From positions 1-6,763 of the forward strand of contig JAITBV010000269.1 in the NCBI GenBank assembly GCA_031283395.1: a stretch of 6,763 nucleotides of DNA, read 5' to 3'. Positions 1 through 6,080 of this stretch are shown here, piece by piece; within the stretch, counting starts at the first letter, position 1; each line of letters opens with the position of its first letter. The stretch comes from Candidatus Adiutrix sp. (lineage in GTDB: Bacteria > Desulfobacterota > Desulfarculia > Adiutricales > Adiutricaceae). Below the pieces are notes generated by a model. The model saw only the letters and a program-made list of their open reading frames with translations. It had not been told where the DNA came from and did not search any database. The translations under genes were made by a program, and so were the position numbers.

Positions 1-418
1 CGGAGAGGTCCGTGGCCGTGCTGATGACCGCCTGTCCCCCCAGGGCCCGGGCCGCGTCCGAGGCCAGTTGATTTGCTCCGCCCAAGTGGCCGGAGAGGAG
101 GCTTACGGCGAAGCGCCCGTCCTGGGTCAGGACCACCACGGCCGGGTCGCTGGTCTTGGATTTCAACAAGGGCGCGATGAGCCGCACCGTAAGGCCCGTG
201 GCGGCCACGACCACATGGCCGCCGAAGGCGTTGAAATGCGAGGCCAGGGCCTCGCCTAAGGTTTCAAAACAGAGGTCGGCCCCGAATTCGTCCGCCAGCC
301 GCCGGGGCAGGCCCAGGGTCGGGGTATAACCCTCCTCTGAAAGGCTCAAGGCCAGGCGCCGGGCCAGGGCCGCCCCCTGGCGGGTCAGGGCGAAGACGGC
401 GATGGTGGTCAGCCGCAT
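1..418 (-). CDS. cbiG: Cobalt-precorrin-5A hydrolase CbiG, N-terminal part (cut by window edge)
   Basis: CbiG opens the delta-lactone ring of cobalt-precorrin-5A and releases the C20 carbon as acetaldehyde, giving cobalt-precorrin-5B, the substrate of CbiD. I translated 139 codons from the ATG at 418-416. They begin MRLTTIAVFALTRQGAALAR and contain the family blocks ATGLTVRLIAPLL (about 73-85), DPAVVVL (91-97) and SLLSGHLGGANQLA (106-119), ending VISTATD. These match the N-terminal and following regions of CbiG. The C-terminal domain lies beyond base 1. The start overlaps the end of cbiF by 10 nt and has no strong Shine-Dalgarno, so translation is probably coupled to cbiF. The reading frame is open to the window edge with no sign of damage. 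Family assignment is secure. Whether the full gene is fused to another cbi domain (for example CbiH) cannot be seen here. Confidence 0.92.
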   Translation of the reverse strand, partial: MRLTTIAVFALTRQGAALARRLALSLSEEGYTPTLGLPRRLADEFGADLCFETLGEALASHFNAFGGHVVVAATGLTVRLIAPLLKSKTSDPAVVVLTQDGRFAVSLLSGHLGGANQLASDAARALGGQAVISTATDLS

Positions 419-1191
419 GGGTCTTTCGCGGCGCGGTGGCCGTGGCTGAAACCTGGGTCGTAGAGCCGGCTGGCCGGGGCCGGGCCCTGGCCCCGGAGGG
501 CGGCTATGGCCGGCCCGGCCAGGATCAGGGTATGCCGGTCCAGACCTTCGGCCTTGAGGGTCTCGGCCAATTGGCCGCAGGTGGTCCAGACCAGGCGGGC
601 GTCCGGCCAGGTGGCCCGGTAGGAGAGGGCCAAGGGCGCTTCCGGGCCGTAGCCCAGGCTCAGGGCCCGGCCCGCTTCCTCCCCCTGGCCGGCCGAGAGA
701 TACAGGGCCAGGGAGGCCCCGATGGCGGCCAGGGCGGCCAGGTTTTCCCCCTCGGGTACGGGGGTGCGGCCGGCGGCGCGGGTGATGATGAGGGTCTGGG
801 TTATTTCCGGGAGAGTGAATTCCAGGCCCAGGCCGGCGGCGGCGGCCAGGGCCGAGGTGACGCCGGGAATGATCCGGGCCGGTACGCCCCGGGCCTTAAG
901 GGCCGTCAACTGTTCGTGGATGGCTCCGTAGAGGGAGGGGTCGCCGGTGTGGAGGCGCACCACTTTGCGGCCGGTCTCATAGCCCTGGGCCATGAGGTCC
1001 ACTATCTCGCTTAAGGTCAGGGGGGCGGAGTCCACCCGCCGGGCCTCGGGCCGGGCCCAATCCAGAAGAGCCGGGTTGACCAGGGAACCGGCGTGGATCA
1101 CCAGGTCGGCCTCGGCCAGGGCGTTGCGCCCGGCCACGGTGATCAGGTCCGGGTCGCCCGGGCCGGCGCCGACGAAGAGGACCGGCGTCAT
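409..1191 (-). CDS. cbiF: Cobalt-precorrin-4 C11-methyltransferase CbiF
   Basis: CbiF is a cytoplasmic SAM-dependent methyltransferase that methylates C11 of cobalt-precorrin-4, giving cobalt-precorrin-5A, the substrate of CbiG, whose gene follows. The 260-residue length is normal for the family. Visible motifs are the N-terminal loop GAGPGDPDLIT (8-18), HAGSLV (33-38), VRLHTGDPSLYGAI (78-91, containing the GDP motif), PGVTSALAAAA (109-119), TQTLIITRAAGRTPVP (131-146) and YRATWPDA (191-198). The C-terminal SRLYDPGFSHGHR tail (241-253) is also typical of CbiF/CobM. The ATG overlaps the cbiET stop as ATGA (1188-1191), which supports this start and suggests translational coupling. The sequence immediately upstream has only a weak GGGGCGA as a possible ribosome site. 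No missing key residue was noticed. The Cbi rather than Cob (aerobic) assignment rests on the neighbours cbiD and cbiG. Confidence 0.96.
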   Translation of the reverse strand: MTPVLFVGAGPGDPDLITVAGRNALAEADLVIHAGSLVNPALLDWARPEARRVDSAPLTLSEIVDLMAQGYETGRKVVRLHTGDPSLYGAIHEQLTALKARGVPARIIPGVTSALAAAAGLGLEFTLPEITQTLIITRAAGRTPVPEGENLAALAAIGASLALYLSAGQGEEAGRALSLGYGPEAPLALSYRATWPDARLVWTTCGQLAETLKAEGLDRHTLILAGPAIAALRGQGPAPASRLYDPGFSHGHRAAKDPCG

Positions 1192-2426
1192 TTGGCGTCG
1201 CCCCGCACCAGCCAGACCTGGTTAAGGGGTTTTAGGATAAGACTGTCTCTCAAGGGTTCGGAGCGGGCCGCCTGGAGCTGGGTCACGGACAGGTCCAGCC
1301 CGGCCTCGCTGACGGCCTTCGTGGCCAGGTTGAGGGATTCCAGGCTGATAACGCTGGTCAGGATCAGGCCCCCGGGCCGGAGCTTGGCCTTGGCCGCCTT
1401 GATGATCTTCGGCAATTGGCCGCCGCCGCCGCCGATGAAGACGCGGTCCGGCGGGGGCAGATGGGACATGGCCGCCAGGCTGTCGTCTTCGATCACCTCC
1501 ACCTGGGTGGCTCCGAAAAAGGCCCGGTTGGCGGCGATCTGTTCCGTGCGCAGGGGGGATTTTTCTACGGCCCAGACCGAGCCGTAAGGGAGCAGGCTGG
1601 CCGCCTCAATGGAAACGGAACCGCTACCGGCCCCCAGGTCCCAAAGGGTGTGATGGGGCCGGAGGTCCAATAGGCCCAGGGCCACCAGCCTTATTTCCCG
1701 CTTGGTGATAAGGCCGGCCTCGTGGACGAATTCGCTCTCCGCCATGCCCAGGGAGATGTGGGCCGGCCGTTTGAGGCATTCCAGCACCACCAGGTTCAGG
1801 GGCGAGAATTTGCGCATTTTGGCATCAAAGAGGGACCAGGTGGTGGAGCGCTCATCCTCGGTGCCCAGGTCTTCAAAGACGGTCATGCGCCAGTTTTGCT
1901 GGCCCCGGCCCAAAAGGCGCTTGGCTATGACCGTCGGGGTGTTGTCCGGGTCGGTGTAGATGGCCACGAAGCCCGAGCCGGAATGGCTGGCCCGGAAGAG
2001 GGCGCTCCAGAAGGCGGCCTGGGAATCGCGGCCGTGCAGGCTCACCACCGCGGTGCGCTCCCAGCTTATGTTCAGGCGGGCGAAGGCCTGCTGCACCAGG
2101 GTCGGAGAGGGGATGATGGCCACCGTCTCCGGGTTAATGACGGTCAGCAGTTTCTGGGCCAGGCCATAGTAGTTAGGATCGCCGCTGGTCAGCACTACCA
2201 CTTTCCGGCCCTTGCGCTGCAAGGCTTTCAATTCCTTCAGCCAGCCTTCCAGGGGCAGGCTCATGCGCAGCTTTTCGGCCTTGACCTTGGGAAAGAGGGT
2301 CAACAGGCGGTCGCTGGCGCCAAGAACGTCGGCCTCCTCGATCAGGGCGAGGGCGGCCGGGGGCACCCACTGAAGGTTGGGGATCACGCCGATGAGGTGG
2401 AGTTTCGGTTTGGTTTTTTCAGGCAT
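1188..2426 (-). CDS. cbiET: Fused CbiE-CbiT: cobalt-precorrin-7 C5 methyltransferase and precorrin-6B C15 methyltransferase/decarboxylase
   Basis: This 412-residue protein joins two enzymes that add the C5 and C15 methyl groups and decarboxylate the C12 acetate side chain. It has the same order as CobL. The CbiE half (about 7-215) shows VVVLTSGDPNYYGLAQKLL (76-94), VQQAFARLNISWERTAVVSL (111-130) and the following HGR. The CbiT half (about 225-412) shows a Rossmann SAM motif, LWDLGAGSGSVSIEAA (261-276), an acidic strand-end residue in VWAVEKS (284-290), VFIGGGGG (329-336) and LRPGGLILTSV (349-359). The N-terminal loop is odd: the usual G-x-GP-G segment reads GVIPNLQWVP (13-22), and the usual PG(I/V)SS block reads PSPTLVQ (106-112). 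The CbiT half looks canonical. The start has a good ribosome site 4 nt upstream. The gene lies 24 nt after cbiD and overlaps cbiF by 4 nt. The family is secure; activity of the CbiE half is likely but less certain. Confidence 0.94.
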   Translation of the reverse strand: MPEKTKPKLHLIGVIPNLQWVPPAALALIEEADVLGASDRLLTLFPKVKAEKLRMSLPLEGWLKELKALQRKGRKVVVLTSGDPNYYGLAQKLLTVINPETVAIIPSPTLVQQAFARLNISWERTAVVSLHGRDSQAAFWSALFRASHSGSGFVAIYTDPDNTPTVIAKRLLGRGQQNWRMTVFEDLGTEDERSTTWSLFDAKMRKFSPLNLVVLECLKRPAHISLGMAESEFVHEAGLITKREIRLVALGLLDLRPHHTLWDLGAGSGSVSIEAASLLPYGSVWAVEKSPLRTEQIAANRAFFGATQVEVIEDDSLAAMSHLPPPDRVFIGGGGGQLPKIIKAAKAKLRPGGLILTSVISLESLNLATKAVSEAGLDLSVTQLQAARSEPLRDSLILKPLNQVWLVRGDAK

Positions 2427-2438
2427 GGCTCTCCCTTT
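2427..2438 (-). promoter_or_regulatory. Ribosome binding site of cbiET
   Basis: On the minus strand AAAGGGAG (2438-2431) lies 4 nt before the cbiET ATG (2426-2424). It sits in the 24-nt gap after the cbiD stop, the largest gap in the cbi part of the operon. This gene therefore has its own initiation site, whereas cbiD, cbiF and cbiG appear to rely on overlap with the preceding gene. Confidence 0.75.
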
Positions 2439-2450
2439 ATGCGGTATCTG

Positions 2451-3578
2451 TCAGTCCAGCCGGGCCGAAGCCAGAAGCTCGCCGTCATAATCAAAAAGCG
2501 CCAGCTTCAAACCGGGTCCGGGGCCGGCCCAGGCCCTGGCTTTGGCCAGGACCCTGGCCGCCACCGCCTCCGCCGCCGGGCGGGCCAGCCCGGCTTCTTT
2601 CAATATATCCAGGGCCCCCCGGGCTGTCAGGGCCCGGGCAACCCCGGCCAGGACATCCGGCCCGGCCGCGCCGGCCAGCCATTCGGCCAGGAGGGCCGGG
2701 TCCTGGTCCCCCCGGCGGGCGTGGGTGTTGGCCAGGCCCGCAGCCTGCTTGACGGCCTTGCCGAAAAAGACCGCCAGGCTGATGCTTTCAAAGCCGTGGC
2801 CCGCGGCTTTTGAAAGGCTGTCGCTGAAAAAATCGGCTATTTGCACAAAGGCCTCTTCGGCCAGGTCCGGCCAACGGCCGCGGGCCAGTTTTTCGCTCTG
2901 GCGGCCGGTGGTGAGCACCACTTCCCGGAACCCCAGGGCCCTGGCCAGGCTCAGGGCGCTGTCTATGGTCGCCAGATAGGCCTCGTGGGAAAAGGGCTTG
3001 ACGAGCCCCGTGGTGCCCAGGATGGACAGGCCCCCGGCTATGCCCAGGCGGGGGTTCAGGGTCAGGGCCGCCAATTCCTCGCCCTTTTCCACGAATATTT
3101 CCACGTTCAGGCCGCCGGGAAAGGGGGCCAGGTTGGCCGAGATCATGGCCCGGGGACCGGGGTTGATGGCCCATTCCCCCGGGGGCAGGGCCAGCCCCGG
3201 CTTGGTCACCCGGCCCACGCCCCGCCCTCCGGTGAGGGTCAGGCCTTGGCCGGGAAGGCGGCGTAGCCGGACCCCGATGATTGCGCCGTTGGTGACGTCC
3301 GGGTCGTCTCCGGCGTCCTTGACGACCGTGGCCACGGCCTCATCAGCCGTAAGTTTTTCGCCGCCGGCCACGGGCACGTCCAGGTCCCCGCCACCGGGGA
3401 GCTTCACCCTGACCGTTTCCGGCCTCGCTTCGCCCGACAGGAGCCTTAAGGCGGCCAGGGCGGCGGCGGTGGCCGCCGTGCCAGTGGTGAAGCCGGCCTT
3501 CAGCGGCCTATCCGGCGGCGGAGGGAAGGGGTCTTCCTCAGCTTCCTCCAAGCCGGTTTTAGGGCCGTTTCGGTTCAT
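2451..3578 (-). CDS. cbiD: Cobalt-precorrin-5B C1-methyltransferase CbiD
   Basis: CbiD methylates C1 of cobalt-precorrin-5B to give cobalt-precorrin-6A. It is a marker of the anaerobic, cobalt-early route because the aerobic pathway uses unrelated CobF at this stage. The 375-residue protein shows the family blocks in order: GFTTGTAATAAALAAL (29-44), KDAGDDPDVTNGA (87-99), GGRGVGRVTKPGL (117-129), AINPGPRAMI (137-146), LNPRLGIAGGLSILGTTG (174-191) followed by VKPFS, and VLTTGRQSE (221-229). The first block has Ala where many relatives have Cys (TGTCA). About 27 residues precede the first block, rich in Pro, Asp and Glu, slightly long and probably disordered. The ATG overlaps the cbiC stop as ATGA (3575-3578), which favours this start over any later one. 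No strong ribosome site is visible, so coupling to cbiC is likely. Confidence 0.96.
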   Translation of the reverse strand: MNRNGPKTGLEEAEEDPFPPPPDRPLKAGFTTGTAATAAALAALRLLSGEARPETVRVKLPGGGDLDVPVAGGEKLTADEAVATVVKDAGDDPDVTNGAIIGVRLRRLPGQGLTLTGGRGVGRVTKPGLALPPGEWAINPGPRAMISANLAPFPGGLNVEIFVEKGEELAALTLNPRLGIAGGLSILGTTGLVKPFSHEAYLATIDSALSLARALGFREVVLTTGRQSEKLARGRWPDLAEEAFVQIADFFSDSLSKAAGHGFESISLAVFFGKAVKQAAGLANTHARRGDQDPALLAEWLAGAAGPDVLAGVARALTARGALDILKEAGLARPAAEAVAARVLAKARAWAGPGPGLKLALFDYDGELLASARLD

Positions 3579-4234
3579 TTCAGGCGCGCCAGTTCTATCA
3601 AGGCATTGACGACCGAGGCGGCCACATTGGAGCCGCCCTTGCGGCTCCGGTTGCTGATATGGGGATGGCCGCTGGCCTGGAGGGCCGCCTTGGATTCGAC
3701 GGCGTTGACAAAGCCCACCGGCAGGCCCACGATGAGGCGCGGCCGGGGCCAGTCCGGCTCGGACTCCAGCTTTTCCAGGAGCCGGAAGAGGGCTGTGGGC
3801 GCGTTGCCGATTACCCAGAGGCCGCCTTCGGCGTTTTTGAAATACAGCTCGTGGGCCAGGTCCACCGCGGCCAGGGCGCGGGTGGAGCCGGTTTCCCGGG
3901 CCCGGGCCTTGGTTTTCTCATCGCCGATAAGGCAGACCAGGGGGTTGCCCCAGGTGGCCAGGCCGGCGGCATTGATGCCGCAAAGGGCCATTTTGGTATC
4001 GGTGACCACGGCCGCGCCGGCGCGTAGGGCCGCCAGCCCGGCGGAAACGGCCCCGGGGCTGATGACGGTCCCGGCCACATACTCGAAGTCGGCGCTGGTG
4101 TGGATCAGGCGCCGCACTACGGTCCATTCGGCCTCGGCCCAGTCATGGGCCCCGGCTTCGGCGGCGATGATGGCAAAGCTCCGCTCTTCAATGGCCCGGG
4201 GGCCTAGCTTCCATTCGGTGGGAGGGGCGGTCAT
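3575..4234 (-). CDS. cbiC: Precorrin-8X / cobalt-precorrin-8 methylmutase CbiC
   Basis: CbiC (CobH family) moves the methyl group from C11 to C12 of cobalt-precorrin-8, giving cobyrinate and finishing corrin macrocycle formation. The 219-residue length is normal. The catalytic histidine of the family is seen in RLIHTSADFEY (42-52, His45). Other conserved segments are VTDTKMALCGI (77-87), GNPLVCLIGD (96-105), VIGNAPTAL (141-149), LIVGLPVGFVNAVESKAAL (167-185) and SRKGGSNVAASVVNAL (197-212). The start follows the upstream SseB-like gene by only 8 nt, with a ribosome site that includes that gene's stop codon. It overlaps cbiD by 4 nt. It is the first cobalamin gene of the operon although its enzyme acts last among those encoded here. 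No abnormality was seen. Confidence 0.97.
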   Translation of the reverse strand: MTAPPTEWKLGPRAIEERSFAIIAAEAGAHDWAEAEWTVVRRLIHTSADFEYVAGTVISPGAVSAGLAALRAGAAVVTDTKMALCGINAAGLATWGNPLVCLIGDEKTKARARETGSTRALAAVDLAHELYFKNAEGGLWVIGNAPTALFRLLEKLESEPDWPRPRLIVGLPVGFVNAVESKAALQASGHPHISNRSRKGGSNVAASVVNALIELARLK

Positions 4235-4245
4235 GGGCGTCCTTA
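4235..4245 (-). promoter_or_regulatory. Ribosome binding site of cbiC overlapping the stop codon of the preceding gene
   Basis: The minus strand reads TAAGGA (4245-4240), then 5 nt, then the cbiC ATG (4234-4232). The TAA is the stop codon of the SseB-like gene, so ribosomes ending there sit directly on the Shine-Dalgarno of cbiC. This arrangement supports coupled translation, and hence co-transcription, of the SseB-like gene with cbiC. Confidence 0.75.
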
Positions 4246-5547
4246 ACCCTTGAATATCCTCTTAAGGCGGCCGAAAAATCCCGGGGCGCCGTCCGGGGAA
4301 GCCGGGGTTTCGGTCACCTCCCCGGCTTCTGCCAGGGTTTCCGGCCGGGCCGCCGGCTCGGACTGCCGGTCTTGGCCGCGGCGGTAAAAAGGTTCGACTT
4401 TGGTCAGCAATAACTGGCTCAGGCCCTTTTCCCCGGGCCGGACCTCGGTGAAATCCACGGCCTGGCCTTTGGGGGCGTGGCGGGCCACCAGGGGGGCGGT
4501 CTTTTGAAGCGCCTCGGACATATCCTCTTCGGTTTCCAGGCCTATCACCAGGACTGGCTCGGCTTCGGCCGAATCCTCCCTCATGGTGGTGAGATAGGCC
4601 GCCTTGACCCCCGGAAGGCCGGGCAGAAAATCCAACAGAGCCTCCACCAGCTCCCGGGGATGGACTTCCGGCGGGGCCAGGGAGACCCTGCTTCCGGCCG
4701 GCAGTTGACGTTCCTCGTAATTGGGTGGCTTGATCTGGGCCAGGAGGAAGCCGATCTCATCCTGATGGAATATCTTGTAGGTCATGGGCCCCAGGTTCAG
4801 CACCAGGGGCAGGCCCATGCCCCTGGCCATTTTAAGGAGGTGGACGGCCGGCAGGCCCAGGAAGGTGGTCTGGGGGGGCAGGTTGCCAGCCTTGGCCGCC
4901 CGTTGCAAAAGCTCGCCGGAGCTGAAAAAGGGGATGATCCTTTCCCCTTCCTTCTGGGGGTGGTCTATGGTGGCGATGACGAATTTATCATCCGGACGTA
5001 AGGGGCGGGGGCCGGTCGGTTCTTCCGGGGGCAGGGCTTCGCCGTCCGGGGTCCGGGGTTCGCCGAAGACGAAGACCTGGGAATTGATGAAGAGCCGGTA
5101 GAAAGCCGCCTTGGTCTCGTTGTTTTCCTCCCGCACGGCCTTTTCCAGGGCCGCGGCCAGGGGGTCCTGGGCCAGGCCGGAGGACAGGAGCATATCCACC
5201 TCGTCCGGCTTGAAGGCTTTGGCCAGGCCGTCCTGGCAGGTCAAAACCAGGGTCGTGCCCCGGGTCAGGCGGAAGAGGTCCGGGGCCGGCAGGGCCAGAT
5301 AGGGTTCGTCCTGACCCAGGGTCTTTTTCAGGTCCTCCGGGTCGGGGAAGAAGGGGATGGCCATGAAGCCCGCGGGCTGGCTCCACTGCTTGAAATTCAA
5401 CTGGGGCGCGGCCCCGTTCTGGCCTTCCTGGCGGAGGCCGGGCACGAAGACGGTGCTCTTCATCAGAAGTTCGTAGAAGGCCGGGCGGGCCTCCTGTTCG
5501 GCGGAGGCCTTTTTCAGCGCCTCTATCAATTGGTTCGCTTCGCTCAT
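4243..5547 (-). CDS. SseB-like protein with two tandem SseB N-type domains and an SseB C-terminal domain
   Basis: The 434-residue protein resembles the SseB family (E. coli 'enhanced serine sensitivity' protein; exact role unknown). Domain 1 (about 5-121) includes AFYELLMKSTVFVPG (23-37), MAIPFFPDPEDL (62-73) and LALPAPDLFRL (84-94). Domain 2 (about 132-270) repeats the pattern: AFYRLFINSQVFVFG (148-162), RIIPFFSSGELL (203-214) and LGLPAVHLLKM (230-240). A C-terminal SseB-type domain (about 282-390) includes AGSRVSLAPPEVHP (284-297) and TKVEPFYRR (382-390). After a Pro/Glu-rich linker the protein ends in a short basic, aromatic segment, GFFGRLKRIFKG. No signal peptide or membrane span is seen. 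The frame is open up to an ATG at 5601, but that codon lies inside the promoter. The ATG at 5547 has AAAGGAG 5 nt upstream. It heads the cobalamin operon; a link to B12 is inferred from position only. Confidence 0.82.
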   Translation of the reverse strand: MSEANQLIEALKKASAEQEARPAFYELLMKSTVFVPGLRQEGQNGAAPQLNFKQWSQPAGFMAIPFFPDPEDLKKTLGQDEPYLALPAPDLFRLTRGTTLVLTCQDGLAKAFKPDEVDMLLSSGLAQDPLAAALEKAVREENNETKAAFYRLFINSQVFVFGEPRTPDGEALPPEEPTGPRPLRPDDKFVIATIDHPQKEGERIIPFFSSGELLQRAAKAGNLPPQTTFLGLPAVHLLKMARGMGLPLVLNLGPMTYKIFHQDEIGFLLAQIKPPNYEERQLPAGSRVSLAPPEVHPRELVEALLDFLPGLPGVKAAYLTTMREDSAEAEPVLVIGLETEEDMSEALQKTAPLVARHAPKGQAVDFTEVRPGEKGLSQLLLTKVEPFYRRGQDRQSEPAARPETLAEAGEVTETPASPDGAPGFFGRLKRIFKG

Positions 5548-5559
5548 GCCCGCTCCTTT
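5548..5559 (-). promoter_or_regulatory. Ribosome binding site deciding the start of the SseB-like gene
   Basis: AAAGGAG on the minus strand (5559-5553) lies 5 nt before the ATG at 5547-5545. The alternative upstream ATG at 5601-5599 falls in the -35 element and upstream of the predicted transcription start, so the shorter 434-residue product is chosen. Confidence 0.85.
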
Positions 5560-5572
5560 GGTTAAATAAATT

Positions 5573-5601
5573 ATTGTAACCGCCGGGCCGGTTTCCGTCA
5601 A
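5573..5601 (-). promoter_or_regulatory. Sigma-70-type promoter of the SseB-like/cbi operon
   Basis: Read on the minus strand, the -35 element TTGACG (5601-5596) is followed by a 17-nt spacer and the -10 element TACAAT (5578-5573). Each hexamer differs from consensus at one position and the spacing is ideal. Transcription should start near 5566, giving a leader of about 20 nt before the ATG at 5547. The -10 and the AT-rich stretch just downstream stand out against the GC-rich surroundings. No operator could be identified. The short leader leaves no room for a riboswitch downstream of this promoter. Confidence 0.8.
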
Positions 5602-5634
5602 CCATGGGCCGCTGCCCTATTTCAAAATTTGGCT

Positions 5635-5662
5635 TTGACCTGGGACCTGGTTGTGCTATAAT
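5635..5662 (+). promoter_or_regulatory. Sigma-70-type promoter of the secG operon, with extended -10
   Basis: TTGACC (5635-5640), a 16-nt spacer, then a perfect TATAAT (5657-5662) preceded by TGC (5654-5656), which forms an extended -10. Transcription should start near 5669, leaving a leader of about 45 nt before secG. An A/T-rich stretch at 5618-5630 lies just upstream of the -35 and could act as an UP element; that is inference. The promoter is expected to be strong, as suits secG and rpmF. It faces away from the cbi promoter, with 33 bp between the two -35 elements. Confidence 0.85.
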
Positions 5663-5714
5663 ATTTAATTCGAGATGATCAGGGCAGGGGAAAGACCTTG
5701 ATTTCAGAGGCGGT

Positions 5715-6080
5715 ATGAATACGATAGTCATCGTCGTCCATGTGCTGGCGGTCGTGGTGCTGGTTTTGACCGTCCTCCTCCAGGCCGGCAAGGGCGCGGG
5801 CATGGGGGCGGCTTTCGGCGGTTCCTCCGGTTCGGTGGGGGCCCGCGGCCCGGCCACCCTCATCGGCAAGATCACCTGCGCGGCCGCGGTCATATTCATG
5901 TGCACCTCCATGTTCCTGGCCATCAACCAGGGCGGACACAAGACCGAATCCGTGATGAGCGGTTACGTCGAGCCCCCCCTAGCCCCGGCCGAAGCCGTCC
6001 CGGCGCCTTCCGCGTCCCCGGCGGACTTGGTTGAGGCGTCCCCGGCGGATCAAGGCCCCGCGGCGGAACAGGCCGAGTGA
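5715..6080 (+). CDS. secG: Preprotein translocase subunit SecG
   Basis: SecG is a small inner-membrane subunit that assists SecYE and SecA in protein export. The 121-residue protein has two hydrophobic spans, about 3-22 and 51-71. Between them lies the family loop VLLQAGKGAGMGAAFGGSSG (20-39). This topology and loop are diagnostic. The C-terminal tail (about 86-121) is rich in Pro, Ala, Ser and Glu and low in complexity, as is common for SecG in this type of bacterium. AGAGG (5706-5710) lies 4 nt before the ATG. It is the first gene after a strong promoter, and its stop codon overlaps the start of the DUF177 gene (GTGA). It is not preceded by tpiA, its frequent neighbour, since the cbi operon lies there in the opposite direction. 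Confidence 0.95.
   Translation: MNTIVIVVHVLAVVVLVLTVLLQAGKGAGMGAAFGGSSGSVGARGPATLIGKITCAAAVIFMCTSMFLAINQGGHKTESVMSGYVEPPLAPAEAVPAPSASPADLVEASPADQGPAAEQAE

Noticed and set aside
436..1014. 192-codon plus-strand open frame opposite cbiF
   Set aside because: Its Gly/Gln/Ala-rich translation matches no family I know, and the opposite strand is unmistakably cbiF.
1722..2813. Long open frame (363 codons) on the plus strand opposite cbiET and cbiD
   Set aside because: It lies antisense to two clearly recognisable enzymes, is rich in Gly, Gln, Arg and Ala with no recognisable domain, and is expected by chance opposite high-GC coding sequence.
2998..3609. 203-codon plus-strand open frame opposite cbiD
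   Set aside because: Its Pro/Arg/Ser-rich shadow translation lies opposite conserved CbiD motifs.
5619..5628. Small inverted repeat ATTT-CA-AAAT between the divergent promoters
   Set aside because: With four-base arms in an AT-rich patch it is too short to call an operator.
4988..5941. 317-codon open frame on the minus strand crossing the intergenic promoters
   Set aside because: It is out of frame with the SseB-like gene, runs antisense through secG, crosses both promoters, and its translation is low-complexity Pro/Gly/Arg-rich sequence.
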